Assembly: GCF_040786285.1 (NCBI RefSeq)
Contig: NZ_JBFMKQ010000003.1
Coordinates: forward strand, 434,001-498,000
Source of the DNA: Aquimarina sp040786285
Lineage (GTDB): Bacteria; Bacteroidota; Bacteroidia; Flavobacteriales; Flavobacteriaceae
Direction of reading: 5' to 3'
Length of the DNA: 64,000 bases
Positions within the stretch are counted from its first letter, which is position 1. Each line of letters begins with the position of its first letter. Of the stretch, positions 51,722 through 60,913 are shown one piece after another. A program made the translations under genes and the position numbers. The notes under the pieces were generated by a model. The model worked only from the letters and a program-made list of their open reading frames with translations. It did not search any database and was not told the DNA's origin.

Positions 51722-54700
51722 TTATTTAGAGGTTTCCATTAAAGTAGTGTCTTTAAATGTTCTCGAGTTTATTAACTCTTCGAATTTTTCGAATTCCCAT
51801 TTCTTAATATTTCCTCGTTCGTCACCTGATAGTATAAAGTGCCCATCTTTAGAAAAAGTAGCCGCATTGATTGTATAATCATGATGTATCATACTTGGTA
51901 TCTGAATATATTTACTTTGACCTTTTTCTTTCTGATATATCTGGATCGTATTATCATTACTAGCGGTTAGTAGAAGGCTGTCTTGTAGATCAATAGCGAT
52001 AATCTCTCTGGTAATTCGTGGAGAAACCTTTATTACCTCATAATTTGATTTCGATTTGTTATTTATTAATAGCAAATCATTAGAAATTCTTGATAGCTTA
52101 TACACATTATCCAAAGAAGCATCACTATTTTTTACCTCGCCTTTATGCTCTTGGATACTATTATCATTAATTGACAAGAAAACTGTTTTATCAACTCTAC
52201 CATCAAGTCTTTTGATAGTGTCATTTTTTGGGTTATAAATGACCTTAATTTTGTCATCATTCTGGTATTGAACATCTATGATTTCACCTGTAACAGAACC
52301 AGAGGCAATCTCAATTGGTGCTATATTCCATATTTTAACAGTTTGATCTTCACTGCTGGTCACAATAAAGTTTTTATCTATAAAAGAAACATTTTTGAGC
52401 GGTTTGGCATGCCCAATAAATTGTTTAAGTAGCATATTATTCTTACTTAATAAGTTGGCGCCATTATCCTGGCTGCTAATCAGCATTTCTCCTTCGTCAT
52501 TTAAATCAATCGTATTGATTTGTTTATCGTGTACAAAATGATCCTTGATATTTTTATTGAATAAATCAAAGACTTTAATTCTTCCTTGTAACCCTAAAAA
52601 CAAAGTGGTATCATTTTTAATCTGAAATGTGTGAAAGCTATCTTCTTCGGCAAGTGCGCTATTTAAAAAGGTAGAATCGATTGTAGTATTATTAGTATAG
52701 AATTTATTTTTACCATGAAGGACTAAATAATATTTTTTGTCTTTAAATGTCTTTATTTTTCGAATTGGATCACTTAAAGTTATAATTGGATCAATTGTAT
52801 AGGTATTTTTAGAGATCGAATCTATCGTTACTTTATTGACAACTTTATCAATCGCAATAAGAAAAGAATATTGGGATTGATGTTCTATGTAAACCGATAG
52901 GGAGTCATTTTTTTTATTGCTTCCATTAATAAGTGGGGCTCCAGTTACGGCAGTTGTTTTATTTTCATTAGCATGGTCTATTAGTTTTAGTTGTACAGTA
53001 TTGTCATCTTTTTGGGCTATTAACGTCATGAGCCGATTTTTGCTTTTAAAAGGCTCGTAGGCTAAAACATTTTTGGCTTCAAAAAGAACCGAATTACTGG
53101 GAGCATTTTTCTTTTTGTATAAAACAGACTTTACAATGAGACTATCGGTCTCACTCAATACAAATACGTATAATAACGAGTTATTTGAAGGTGCTAAACG
53201 GGTTTTAGTAGCCTTTATTTTTTTTAAACGGCCTTTAAAATCTAAACTATTATGATAGAGAGGAGTTCTGTGGTATTCTTTATAAAATTCGTTTTTAAAA
53301 TCTTTTACAAAATCGAATATTGAATCCTGATCGGAGAGGATAGGCATGAAATACAACAATTTTTTACTTTCTTTTTCAAGAAGGTCTTCAGAATTTAAAA
53401 TATAATTTAAAGATTTTGTTTTATCTATATTGTAATCACTTAAAGCGTAGCCCATTATCTTATGAATATTTACAGATAATTCGTTTATTTTTAATTCTTT
53501 GGATAAATTGTAGCTAGAATAAATGAGTGCTATCAAAATAAATAATAAGCATGTTATAATGGTAGGATAATACACAAATTTTTTCAATCTTTTTTCTAGC
53601 TTTTTTTTCTCTAATTCCTCTTTCTGACTTTCTTCAATACTCTTCTTTAAAAATTGCTTTTTTCGTTCTAAACGCTCGGTATTATCATCATTCATGATAT
53701 AGCTCATGCATTGATTCATTCGCTCTATTTGTTGAATTGACAACAAATCGCCTTCATTTTTGGTGTCTTCATAAATATCAAAAGAGGAGATAAAATCTTT
53801 CTTAATTAATGATCTAAAATCATCTTCAGTACGAATATTACTAATAACTTTGGCAATAATATCATGGCTTAGTTCTGCATAATCAGTACTTACATTAAGA
53901 ATACCTTTTTCTTTTAATTCATTAATGATTTCAGAAACAGTATCATTATACTCTAGATTATTATCATGCCATATATCTGATTGGATTTTATTAAGAGTTT
54001 TTTGATTATTTATAATATAATAGTTTTCGCCTACAGTTTGTATGGGTACTCTTTTTTTAAGATCATCTTTGGTTCTAAAGTGGCGTAAAAATTTTATAAC
54101 ACTGTCTTTATGCTGTACTTTGTTATTTAGCTTATTATCTGTGTTACGAATGATTTTATTATTAATTTCTCGTATATAATTTTCTAATACGTTCTCGATA
54201 GAACCAAACTCTTTGATTTCATCTTCTTTAAACTCTAATGGTAGTAGAGTATCATTTTCATTTCTTGAAGAATCACTTCCGTAAGTTCTATAGTAATCAA
54301 TTTTATATAACCGATCCAGGTATACTTGTAAGAATGGCAGGTGATAACTTGTTGACCCATTATCTTTGATTTTAATTTGATCCAGAATTAACTCGATTCT
54401 ATTTTGTTTCTCTATATCGGGTAATTCTTCATTGGTAGCACCTTTATACTGGTTAATATTAAATTTCTGAAAAGACTTTTCAATAATATTTTTTATACTT
54501 TCTTTATCTGGATGTGCAAGACGTATTTTCTTATAAAAAATATGTGGAATGTAGGATTGTAATTGGTCCAGGTAACCAAAATATTCTTCTCTTAAAGAGA
54601 TAATAATATTAAACGGAATTTTGTAATCGAATATTAACTTTAAGAAAAATCCAAACCTATTGATTTCTTCTTTAGTACCATGAACAAAAAGCTCTTCGAA

Positions 54701-55393
54701 CTGATCAAAAATTACCAATGGAGCAAATAATGTAGTTGAGTTTTTAACCCTAACATTGGTTAAGTAATGGTTTAATTGATTAGAGATAGTTGTTACTTGT
54801 TTGTTTTTTTCTCTTAACTTCTCCAGGAGCTCTTTTCTTTCTATAATAAATTTTCGTAATCGTTCTTTATATTTGATAATTGCATATTGGTCATCCTCGG
54901 CAGCATTAATAGAGGTATCTACCTCTAATTGTTCTGATGGAGCAAGTGTTACTTTCTTTTTGTTTCTTTTACGTTCTATTATTTCTTCTTCTACATTAAG
55001 CATCAATCCTTCGATATGCTCAATAAAACCTAGAATTCTATTTAGGTCAGCATGAGAAGAAAAAAAATCATCTAATAATTTTGAAGGGGTATCACTTGTC
55101 CAATTTTCGCCTCCAGAGTATATAAAAAGGGTTTTCTTAATGGCTTCTATAATATTATCATCTCTACGGATACTAATTACCTTTTTATCCTCTCTTATTT
55201 TATTTAGTAACCCACAATAGATAAGACTTGTTTTACCTGATCCCGACGGGCCATGTAAAATCATGATCGAAGAATCCTTATACAGATCAAAAAGGCTCGA
55301 GCTTTCCTGATCCCTACCAAAATAGGTTTGATAATCCTTTTTTTGATACGAGTCAAGAAACTTAAACGGGGATATTATTTTTGAATGTGGCAT
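51722..55393 (-). CDS. STAND NTPase with membrane segment and WD40-like repeats (gasdermin operon gene 4)
   Basis: This 1223-aa protein has an N-terminal nSTAND1-type ATPase ('SPFKFLDSYQKKDYQTYFGR'), with Walker A 'GPSGSGKTS' at residues 48-56 and Walker B 'PLVIFDQFEELFVHG' near 222-236. A coiled coil lies near 575-605 and one membrane helix near 604-628 ('FVYYPTIITCLLFILIALIY'). The C-terminal half is a beta-propeller with WD40-like repeats, e.g. 'SSEDQTVKIWNIAPIEIASG' near 1010-1030 and 'SGDERGNIKKWEFEKF' near 1190-1205. Such STAND ATPases detect a signal with the repeat domain and activate partners. It starts 2 bp after the CHAT protease gene. No effector domain of its own is seen, so the upstream proteases and gasdermin are the likely effectors. 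Confidence 0.88.
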   Translation of the reverse strand: MPHSKIISPFKFLDSYQKKDYQTYFGRDQESSSLFDLYKDSSIMILHGPSGSGKTSLIYCGLLNKIREDKKVISIRRDDNIIEAIKKTLFIYSGGENWTSDTPSKLLDDFFSSHADLNRILGFIEHIEGLMLNVEEEIIERKRNKKKVTLAPSEQLEVDTSINAAEDDQYAIIKYKERLRKFIIERKELLEKLREKNKQVTTISNQLNHYLTNVRVKNSTTLFAPLVIFDQFEELFVHGTKEEINRFGFFLKLIFDYKIPFNIIISLREEYFGYLDQLQSYIPHIFYKKIRLAHPDKESIKNIIEKSFQKFNINQYKGATNEELPDIEKQNRIELILDQIKIKDNGSTSYHLPFLQVYLDRLYKIDYYRTYGSDSSRNENDTLLPLEFKEDEIKEFGSIENVLENYIREINNKIIRNTDNKLNNKVQHKDSVIKFLRHFRTKDDLKKRVPIQTVGENYYIINNQKTLNKIQSDIWHDNNLEYNDTVSEIINELKEKGILNVSTDYAELSHDIIAKVISNIRTEDDFRSLIKKDFISSFDIYEDTKNEGDLLSIQQIERMNQCMSYIMNDDNTERLERKKQFLKKSIEESQKEELEKKKLEKRLKKFVYYPTIITCLLFILIALIYSSYNLSKELKINELSVNIHKIMGYALSDYNIDKTKSLNYILNSEDLLEKESKKLLYFMPILSDQDSIFDFVKDFKNEFYKEYHRTPLYHNSLDFKGRLKKIKATKTRLAPSNNSLLYVFVLSETDSLIVKSVLYKKKNAPSNSVLFEAKNVLAYEPFKSKNRLMTLIAQKDDNTVQLKLIDHANENKTTAVTGAPLINGSNKKNDSLSVYIEHQSQYSFLIAIDKVVNKVTIDSISKNTYTIDPIITLSDPIRKIKTFKDKKYYLVLHGKNKFYTNNTTIDSTFLNSALAEEDSFHTFQIKNDTTLFLGLQGRIKVFDLFNKNIKDHFVHDKQINTIDLNDEGEMLISSQDNGANLLSKNNMLLKQFIGHAKPLKNVSFIDKNFIVTSSEDQTVKIWNIAPIEIASGSVTGEIIDVQYQNDDKIKVIYNPKNDTIKRLDGRVDKTVFLSINDNSIQEHKGEVKNSDASLDNVYKLSRISNDLLLINNKSKSNYEVIKVSPRITREIIAIDLQDSLLLTASNDNTIQIYQKEKGQSKYIQIPSMIHHDYTINAATFSKDGHFILSGDERGNIKKWEFEKFEELINSRTFKDTTLMETSK

Positions 55394-55395
55394 GA

Positions 55396-57183
55396 CTACG
55401 AATAGGATATTAAATTCTTTATATATTCGAAATGATCCCTTATTTTTTTCTTTTCTTCAATTTCTATGATATCCTTTTTACCGTCTTTGTATAAGGCTAA
55501 AATCATATCTTCATCTAATGGAACCTCTATTTCTTCACCTAACTTTCTCTTTTTAGAATTGTTATCTCTATCGGCTTTGGCATTGATTACCTCTTTATAT
55601 ATTAATTTTTCTGTTGCTTCAGAATATCGGTCTAAATAGTATAGTTTGATTTTGTCCTTTGCAACAGATGTAGAGTTAACATCAAGATAAAAAGGAGAAA
55701 GATTTAATTGCCTTTTTGGTTTTTCATTACTATTCTTCGTAGTACATATATATACAGAATGTATATCTATATCTAATGAAGCTTCATCATCATTCACTTT
55801 GAAAATTTCACTTTTTTTATCGTCTAATGATGTAGGTCTTTTATTTACAGGGTAATAAGATTTATTAATGACATAAGAGCGCTGGTTGTCGTATCTAAAT
55901 TGATTATAGAAAACATCATAGATAGACTCAATTCCTAAGGATCTCAAAAATTTAAAATTTTTCAAGAATTTTTCTAAGTAAAGCTCTGTTCTTATATAAT
56001 CATGTTTACTGTTTTTATTATGCTCAAGGTGTGCCGAAAAGAAATCAGAGACATCTTTAAATAGCTGTCGGTTTTGTATAACGCAAGATTTTAATTCACC
56101 CCAAAGTGGATTCTTACTTAAATATTCATCGGGGATATTGTTATAAATAAAAGCCAGATCTTCTGAAATTTTGTCCTGTACATGGGATTCCCAACCGATT
56201 TCTAGGTTTTCTCTAAGGATTTCTTTTAGCTGTTCACTTAATTTTGCTTTAAACTCGGGTTTATCTCTTGAAATTGACCATATAATTGAATAGGCAGAGA
56301 ACTTCAGAAAATTTAAAAATTCTTTAAACATACTTCGGATAACCCAATACCGTTCTTTACTCAATTCCTGATAAATGCTATTGTTTATATCATTAAAATC
56401 AGACAGTATTTCTAAGTGAATACATAAAAAGTAAGGATAGTATTTATATAATTCTTCCTTAAGGTTTTCTTCTTGTCTAATCTCATCAATAAGTGTTTTA
56501 AAATGTTTCTTTACAGGGAAATTATCCGGATCAGGATAATATATGGTTCGTAATTCGAAATCATCTGCTTCAGTATTAATTTTAAAACTGTAGTTGTTTA
56601 CTTTTTTGTCAATATCATCTGCGGCCATCGGGCCTCTTTCGGTACTATTTGAATCTTCATAATGACCTTGTAAAAAGCCTTTTGCCTGATTAAATATATC
56701 TTCGATTTTTTCACTAGCATTGATATTGTCTTTCTGATTAAGCAATAATTCATAAAATCGCGTGGATAATGTTTTTGCAAAATGATCATAAACAGGGGTT
56801 CTGGTGCCAATTACTATAGGTACATTATGTAAGGCATCTACAATCTTTTGACTAGAACAGCCATTTATAAAAACCATTTTTAACTTTGGTGCATTATTCA
56901 AAATTTCAATCAACCCCTTGTCATTAAATATCTCATCACTTAATTTAATAGCTTTGTCATCGTTATTATGATGGCCACTAAAGTGAAAAATTGTCATATC
57001 ATTAGTAAGCAACTGTAGTTTACTAATAAATCCATCTATCCCTTCATTGGGGATTATTTCTTTGCTAAATGTTTCTTTATGTTTTAATAAAAGAACATCT
57101 ATCTCTTTACGCTCATCATCTAAATAGGTAAGCGGAGCTCCTGTATCATTTTCAAATATTCCAACAAAATATTCCTTCATCAT
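55396..57183 (-). CDS. CHAT-type caspase-like protease with unknown C-terminal region (gasdermin operon gene 3)
   Basis: The first 180 residues of this 595-aa protein fit a CHAT-domain cysteine protease: 'LLTNDMTIFHFSGHHNNDDK' (catalytic His71), 'LKMVFINGCSSQKIVDALHN' (catalytic Cys109), and the following strand 'VPIVIGTRTPVYDHFAKTLS' with 'RFYELLLNQ' after it, which forms the end of the CHAT domain. The remaining about 400 residues are mainly helical ('YPYFLCIHLEILSDFNDINN') with a lysine-rich C-terminal part. I recognise no domain there; it may bind the STAND partner or the substrate. It sits 15 bp after the gasdermin gene and 2 bp before the STAND gene. The protein starts MMKEYF; the second Met is as good. 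Confidence 0.82.
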   Translation of the reverse strand: MMKEYFVGIFENDTGAPLTYLDDERKEIDVLLLKHKETFSKEIIPNEGIDGFISKLQLLTNDMTIFHFSGHHNNDDKAIKLSDEIFNDKGLIEILNNAPKLKMVFINGCSSQKIVDALHNVPIVIGTRTPVYDHFAKTLSTRFYELLLNQKDNINASEKIEDIFNQAKGFLQGHYEDSNSTERGPMAADDIDKKVNNYSFKINTEADDFELRTIYYPDPDNFPVKKHFKTLIDEIRQEENLKEELYKYYPYFLCIHLEILSDFNDINNSIYQELSKERYWVIRSMFKEFLNFLKFSAYSIIWSISRDKPEFKAKLSEQLKEILRENLEIGWESHVQDKISEDLAFIYNNIPDEYLSKNPLWGELKSCVIQNRQLFKDVSDFFSAHLEHNKNSKHDYIRTELYLEKFLKNFKFLRSLGIESIYDVFYNQFRYDNQRSYVINKSYYPVNKRPTSLDDKKSEIFKVNDDEASLDIDIHSVYICTTKNSNEKPKRQLNLSPFYLDVNSTSVAKDKIKLYYLDRYSEATEKLIYKEVINAKADRDNNSKKRKLGEEIEVPLDEDMILALYKDGKKDIIEIEEKKKIRDHFEYIKNLISYS

Positions 57184-57198
57184 TATTGTATTTAGGTT

Positions 57199-58032
57199 TT
57201 AAAAGTCAATCAATAGTGGATTAGCTTGATTATCATCAAGCAATAATTTTGGTATTTCGATCTGCTCGGCTGTGGCTACTGCTGCAGCACCCTTAACAGA
57301 TCTGATATTGTCTAGCCACTGTCCTCTAGAAAATTTGCCGGTTAAGGGATCGATATTAATTTCTACACAAGTAAAAGCATAGGTTAGGGGAGTTTCGCCT
57401 TTAAACTTTACCTCGTTCTCTGATACTTTTTCAATAGTTAAACCAGTATCAATATTTCCCAAATAATCCTGGATTAATGGAATGTTTATCTCCGCCTGGG
57501 TGGTATTATCTTTGTATGTTGAAAGCGAAAAGTCGGTACTTGTAAGAATATCAGTAATCAATGCAAGTTGTACATCTTTAGTATCTGTAATATTTTTAAT
57601 AAAAATATTATCCTGATCCCCTTTAATATCATGGCTTACCAAGATATGTCCTAGTTCTAAGGTGTCTATATATTTTCTTACTACATTTCCGAAAGAAAAA
57701 GCCATTTTACTAGAACCTTTTACCGAAGCTCCTATAACAGCAGGATCTAAACCAAATGCCTTTATAAAATTGCCTAGGATATCAAATCCAATCTTAAAAT
57801 CAATTTTTTTTGTTTTAACATCAGACACTTGTGCTACAGGTGCCGTATTAATAGCTATAGTGTGCTCAAACCCATCTTTAACTAAGAACTTAAATTCTCC
57901 TAAGTACTTTTGTTTATGATTTTGAATTTCTAACATACACATAGGCTGTATTCTAGCTTCAGGTATTCTAAGTGGATTCGCGTCAAACAGATCTCTTATC
58001 TGATCGGTTATGTTGTTTTTACATATTCTCAT
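57199..58032 (-). CDS. Bacterial gasdermin-like pore-forming protein (gasdermin operon gene 2)
   Basis: The 277-aa protein matches bacterial gasdermins in length, order of motifs and neighbours. It begins MRICKNNITD with Cys4, where bacterial gasdermins carry a palmitoylated Cys. Next come 'NPLRIPEARIQPMCMLEI', 'IDFKIGFDILGNFIKAFGLD', 'SSKMAFSFGNVVRKYIDTLE', 'LALITDILTSTDFSLSTY' and 'VKFKGETPLTYAFTCVEINI', all in the family's usual sequence. The C-terminal tail after about residue 235, with a flexible 'KGAAAVATAEQIE' linker and 'IPKLLLDDNQ', would be the inhibitory peptide removed by a protease. Its start overlaps the caspase gene by 14 nt. Recognition is from memory of the family, not a search. 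Confidence 0.85.
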   Translation of the reverse strand: MRICKNNITDQIRDLFDANPLRIPEARIQPMCMLEIQNHKQKYLGEFKFLVKDGFEHTIAINTAPVAQVSDVKTKKIDFKIGFDILGNFIKAFGLDPAVIGASVKGSSKMAFSFGNVVRKYIDTLELGHILVSHDIKGDQDNIFIKNITDTKDVQLALITDILTSTDFSLSTYKDNTTQAEINIPLIQDYLGNIDTGLTIEKVSENEVKFKGETPLTYAFTCVEINIDPLTGKFSRGQWLDNIRSVKGAAAVATAEQIEIPKLLLDDNQANPLLIDF

Positions 58033-60913
58033 GTTGTATATATTCTAATTGGTTAATAGCGTTTAAAAATTTTCCGGCAACTTTTTCAAATCCTTCATCG
58101 TTTGGATGAATTTCATCATACCATTCATCCTTATGGACTAAAGATCTCATATCTAAGTACGTTGCATTTTTGTGTTTTTGAGTAATATCTTTTAATAACT
58201 CATTAAATGTGTCGATGAGGTACCGAATTACATTAGTTCTATCTTCTATTGCAGTGATTCCTTTTTCAATTAAATATTTATTTACCCAACCATTTTTAAT
58301 GATTTTGCTATCAAGATCAGCAAGAACATAATCATAACCATGTATAAATACTTGTTCTACGAATTTGAATTCGTAAATTCTATTAAAAAAGTAATTATAA
58401 TTGCCCCATAGGTCCTTCATTTTTTTCTTGTGATTCTCGTTCAAATACTTTGAAGGTTCTAAGCCCGATGGTAATCCTTCGATAAGAATATCTATGATCT
58501 CTGGGCCTATGATATCATTTCCGCCACCACTTATGAGTACATATCTAGGACGTTCTTTTTCTATTTCTTCAAGTAATTGACCACTTTCTCTATAGTTTTG
58601 TATTTCATCTCCTGCCGAAGCAATACTGCGCACAGGATATTTTTCCATTACATAATCAATAGTATCTTTTACCAAAAACGGAAACAAAAACCATGAATCT
58701 CCCTCGGCTACTATAATAGGTGAGTTTGGTAGCAGCTTTTTAGATTTCTTAAACTTGCGATAGCGATATTTATCATCAAGATAGTTACCCAGTTTTAATT
58801 TGAATCCTGATATGTTTCTATCATTGATTTCTGGATCTCCTAAGGCGTTAGTTTTGTTTATTGTCTTGAAAACAAGCCCATTTTGCTTTTTAGTGGTGTA
58901 TAGAGCGTTAATAAACGGAGCTACGATTTCATGATTTGTATACCAATCCCAGTTTTGAAGCAGCTTTTTGTTAATTATATTATATGCTGGGTTGTGAAGT
59001 CTAAGTGTAGTAGTATATACATCCCATTTTGTTTTTTCGGGTAAAAAATCAGCAATAGCTCCATGCCCCATTAGATTACCAGAATGGGTAATTGGAGGTG
59101 ATAAAGGATTTTGACTCATGCTAGGGATAGCTGTCGTAATATCTTCCCTGGTATTGATAATAAATTTATAGTATAGCCAATCATGTTTCCAATTATAGAT
59201 TTCTTTGTAGGTGTCTAATGACCAACCAGCATAGGGAGAACTGTGATGTTCGTAAAACAATACAGACTCTCCTGGCTTAAGCTTTTTAGACATATGGTCT
59301 AAAAGGTCTGTTGAGATCCCTATATCAGAACTTAATAATAAAGCAGTAACAAAAATCTCCTCTTTTGAAACGTTGGATACTTTAACCTGATATTTTCGGT
59401 AATATTCGCCACTTCTTGTGTATTGATTTTCTATGGTGTCAAGATCAAAACTCAAATTGGTTACATCTATCCATTGCTGCGTATCATCCATTCGTATTTC
59501 AACTTTAATGGGGATAACAGAAAAACCTGCATCAGGATTGGTTAGTGTATTATAGAAGTTCCATTTTACCAGGGATTCCAGTTGATTGGTTAACATCTTA
59601 ATTATAGTGTCTTCAGGAGTGTTTAAAAGATCTATCTGAACAGCTAAAGGCTTGTATATATCACCAGGTAGGTTTATATAGACTGTTTGATTGAATATCG
59701 TTACAAAGAATCTAGCGCTATCCTCTCCAGAAATAATTATATTTTTGGTGTTATTGATAATTGCCGTTATTTGTTTTTCGGCGTATACATCTTTATCAAG
59801 ATTTAGTATATAAATATCTAAAGTGCTATAAACGGTCTCAGTAATTACCGGGTAAGACTTTGTTATTTCTAATGGGATTCCTAATTCAAAAGGGTCTTTA
59901 ATTAAAGAATCTTCAAGACTTACTTCAATTATATCTGTAGTCAGCGTTTTATTGTCGTCTACCTGAATAGTAATTTTAGTCCCATCTTTTATCCCAAAAA
60001 GTTGCCCTTTATTATAGTACCATCCATTTTTGGTATTATAAAATATCTGCCCTTGATCTAATTGGCTTTGCCGAGGGTAAAGTCCTAGCCATGAGCTATA
60101 GTGATCTATTTTTCCATTACCCTGTACGCTTATCGTTGGGGTTTGTTTTTTATTCGTGATATCCTTTAGACTTATTTTTGCCCATTTTGCTATATCGAGG
60201 TAACGTAATTTACTGTCTTTTGCCTTTAAAAGCTGTAATAAAAACCGTGTAAAAACACCTCCTTTATGATCTTCCCAGGAAGATTCTGATGAAAGGCATG
60301 CCGAAATATTTACCGAATTTTTGAAAGGTAGTAATGAAGCTAACGGTTGTGATTTAATCCTTTCTTCATCAATTTCATGAGAAAAAAGAAAATTCTCATA
60401 TTTTCTTGAAGGAAATAAAATATTCATTTTCCTCTGTCGAGAATCGTGATCAGTTGGCTTACTAATCGATCTTACAATATCTCCAGAGTGGCAACAATCG
60501 AATATAGTAACTAGATGAGGATTGTTTTCGAATTTTGAAAATAAATACCGTAGTTCTTTATCTGCCAGCAAAAAGTTATTAGTATTCGAGCTATCATTAT
60601 AACATACTAAACATTCTATTGAACCTGTGTGTGCATCACTAAACCTGCCTGAGCTTTCTTCTAGAGTTCCATGCCCACTATAATACACGAATGCTACATC
60701 ATCATCATTTGCTTTATTCAAAAATGTGCTAATTGAGTTCGCAATGTTTTCTTTGGTAGCTTCTTTATTTGTGAGGTTTTTGATTGAAATTGAGCTATAA
60801 ACATTACCCAGAGTATTTAAATACTCCTGAAACTTATTTACGTCATTAACACACTGTTTTAAAGGGCTTAATTCGTATTCATTTATTCCGATAAGTAATG
60901 CATATAGGTTCAT
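58019..60913 (-). CDS. Caspase (C14) protease fused to SGNH/GDSL hydrolase (gasdermin operon gene 1)
   Basis: This 964-aa protein opens with a caspase domain (about 1-280): 'MNLYALLIGINEYELSPLKQ', catalytic His81 in 'VAFVYYSGHGTLEESSG' and Cys141 in 'TIFDCCHSGDIVRS'. Residues about 285-720 are beta-rich spacer domains ('GQLFGIKDGTKITIQVDD') of unknown role. The last 240 residues are an SGNH hydrolase with all blocks: Ser740 in 'IVAEGDSWFLF', Gly/Asn in 'ISGGGNDI' (Asn799), and the Asp933/His936 pair in 'WYDEIHPNDEGF'. The fold includes lipases, esterases and acyl-protein thioesterases. It is the first gene and overlaps the gasdermin by 14 nt. Fusion of a caspase to SGNH is unusual. Confidence 0.9.
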   Translation of the reverse strand: MNLYALLIGINEYELSPLKQCVNDVNKFQEYLNTLGNVYSSISIKNLTNKEATKENIANSISTFLNKANDDDVAFVYYSGHGTLEESSGRFSDAHTGSIECLVCYNDSSNTNNFLLADKELRYLFSKFENNPHLVTIFDCCHSGDIVRSISKPTDHDSRQRKMNILFPSRKYENFLFSHEIDEERIKSQPLASLLPFKNSVNISACLSSESSWEDHKGGVFTRFLLQLLKAKDSKLRYLDIAKWAKISLKDITNKKQTPTISVQGNGKIDHYSSWLGLYPRQSQLDQGQIFYNTKNGWYYNKGQLFGIKDGTKITIQVDDNKTLTTDIIEVSLEDSLIKDPFELGIPLEITKSYPVITETVYSTLDIYILNLDKDVYAEKQITAIINNTKNIIISGEDSARFFVTIFNQTVYINLPGDIYKPLAVQIDLLNTPEDTIIKMLTNQLESLVKWNFYNTLTNPDAGFSVIPIKVEIRMDDTQQWIDVTNLSFDLDTIENQYTRSGEYYRKYQVKVSNVSKEEIFVTALLLSSDIGISTDLLDHMSKKLKPGESVLFYEHHSSPYAGWSLDTYKEIYNWKHDWLYYKFIINTREDITTAIPSMSQNPLSPPITHSGNLMGHGAIADFLPEKTKWDVYTTTLRLHNPAYNIINKKLLQNWDWYTNHEIVAPFINALYTTKKQNGLVFKTINKTNALGDPEINDRNISGFKLKLGNYLDDKYRYRKFKKSKKLLPNSPIIVAEGDSWFLFPFLVKDTIDYVMEKYPVRSIASAGDEIQNYRESGQLLEEIEKERPRYVLISGGGNDIIGPEIIDILIEGLPSGLEPSKYLNENHKKKMKDLWGNYNYFFNRIYEFKFVEQVFIHGYDYVLADLDSKIIKNGWVNKYLIEKGITAIEDRTNVIRYLIDTFNELLKDITQKHKNATYLDMRSLVHKDEWYDEIHPNDEGFEKVAGKFLNAINQLEYIQHENM

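Noticed and set aside
57199..58032. Reading the 277-aa protein as a phage structural or lipid-binding protein
   Set aside because: The order of motifs, N-terminal Cys and caspase/CHAT neighbours fit bacterial gasdermins far better.
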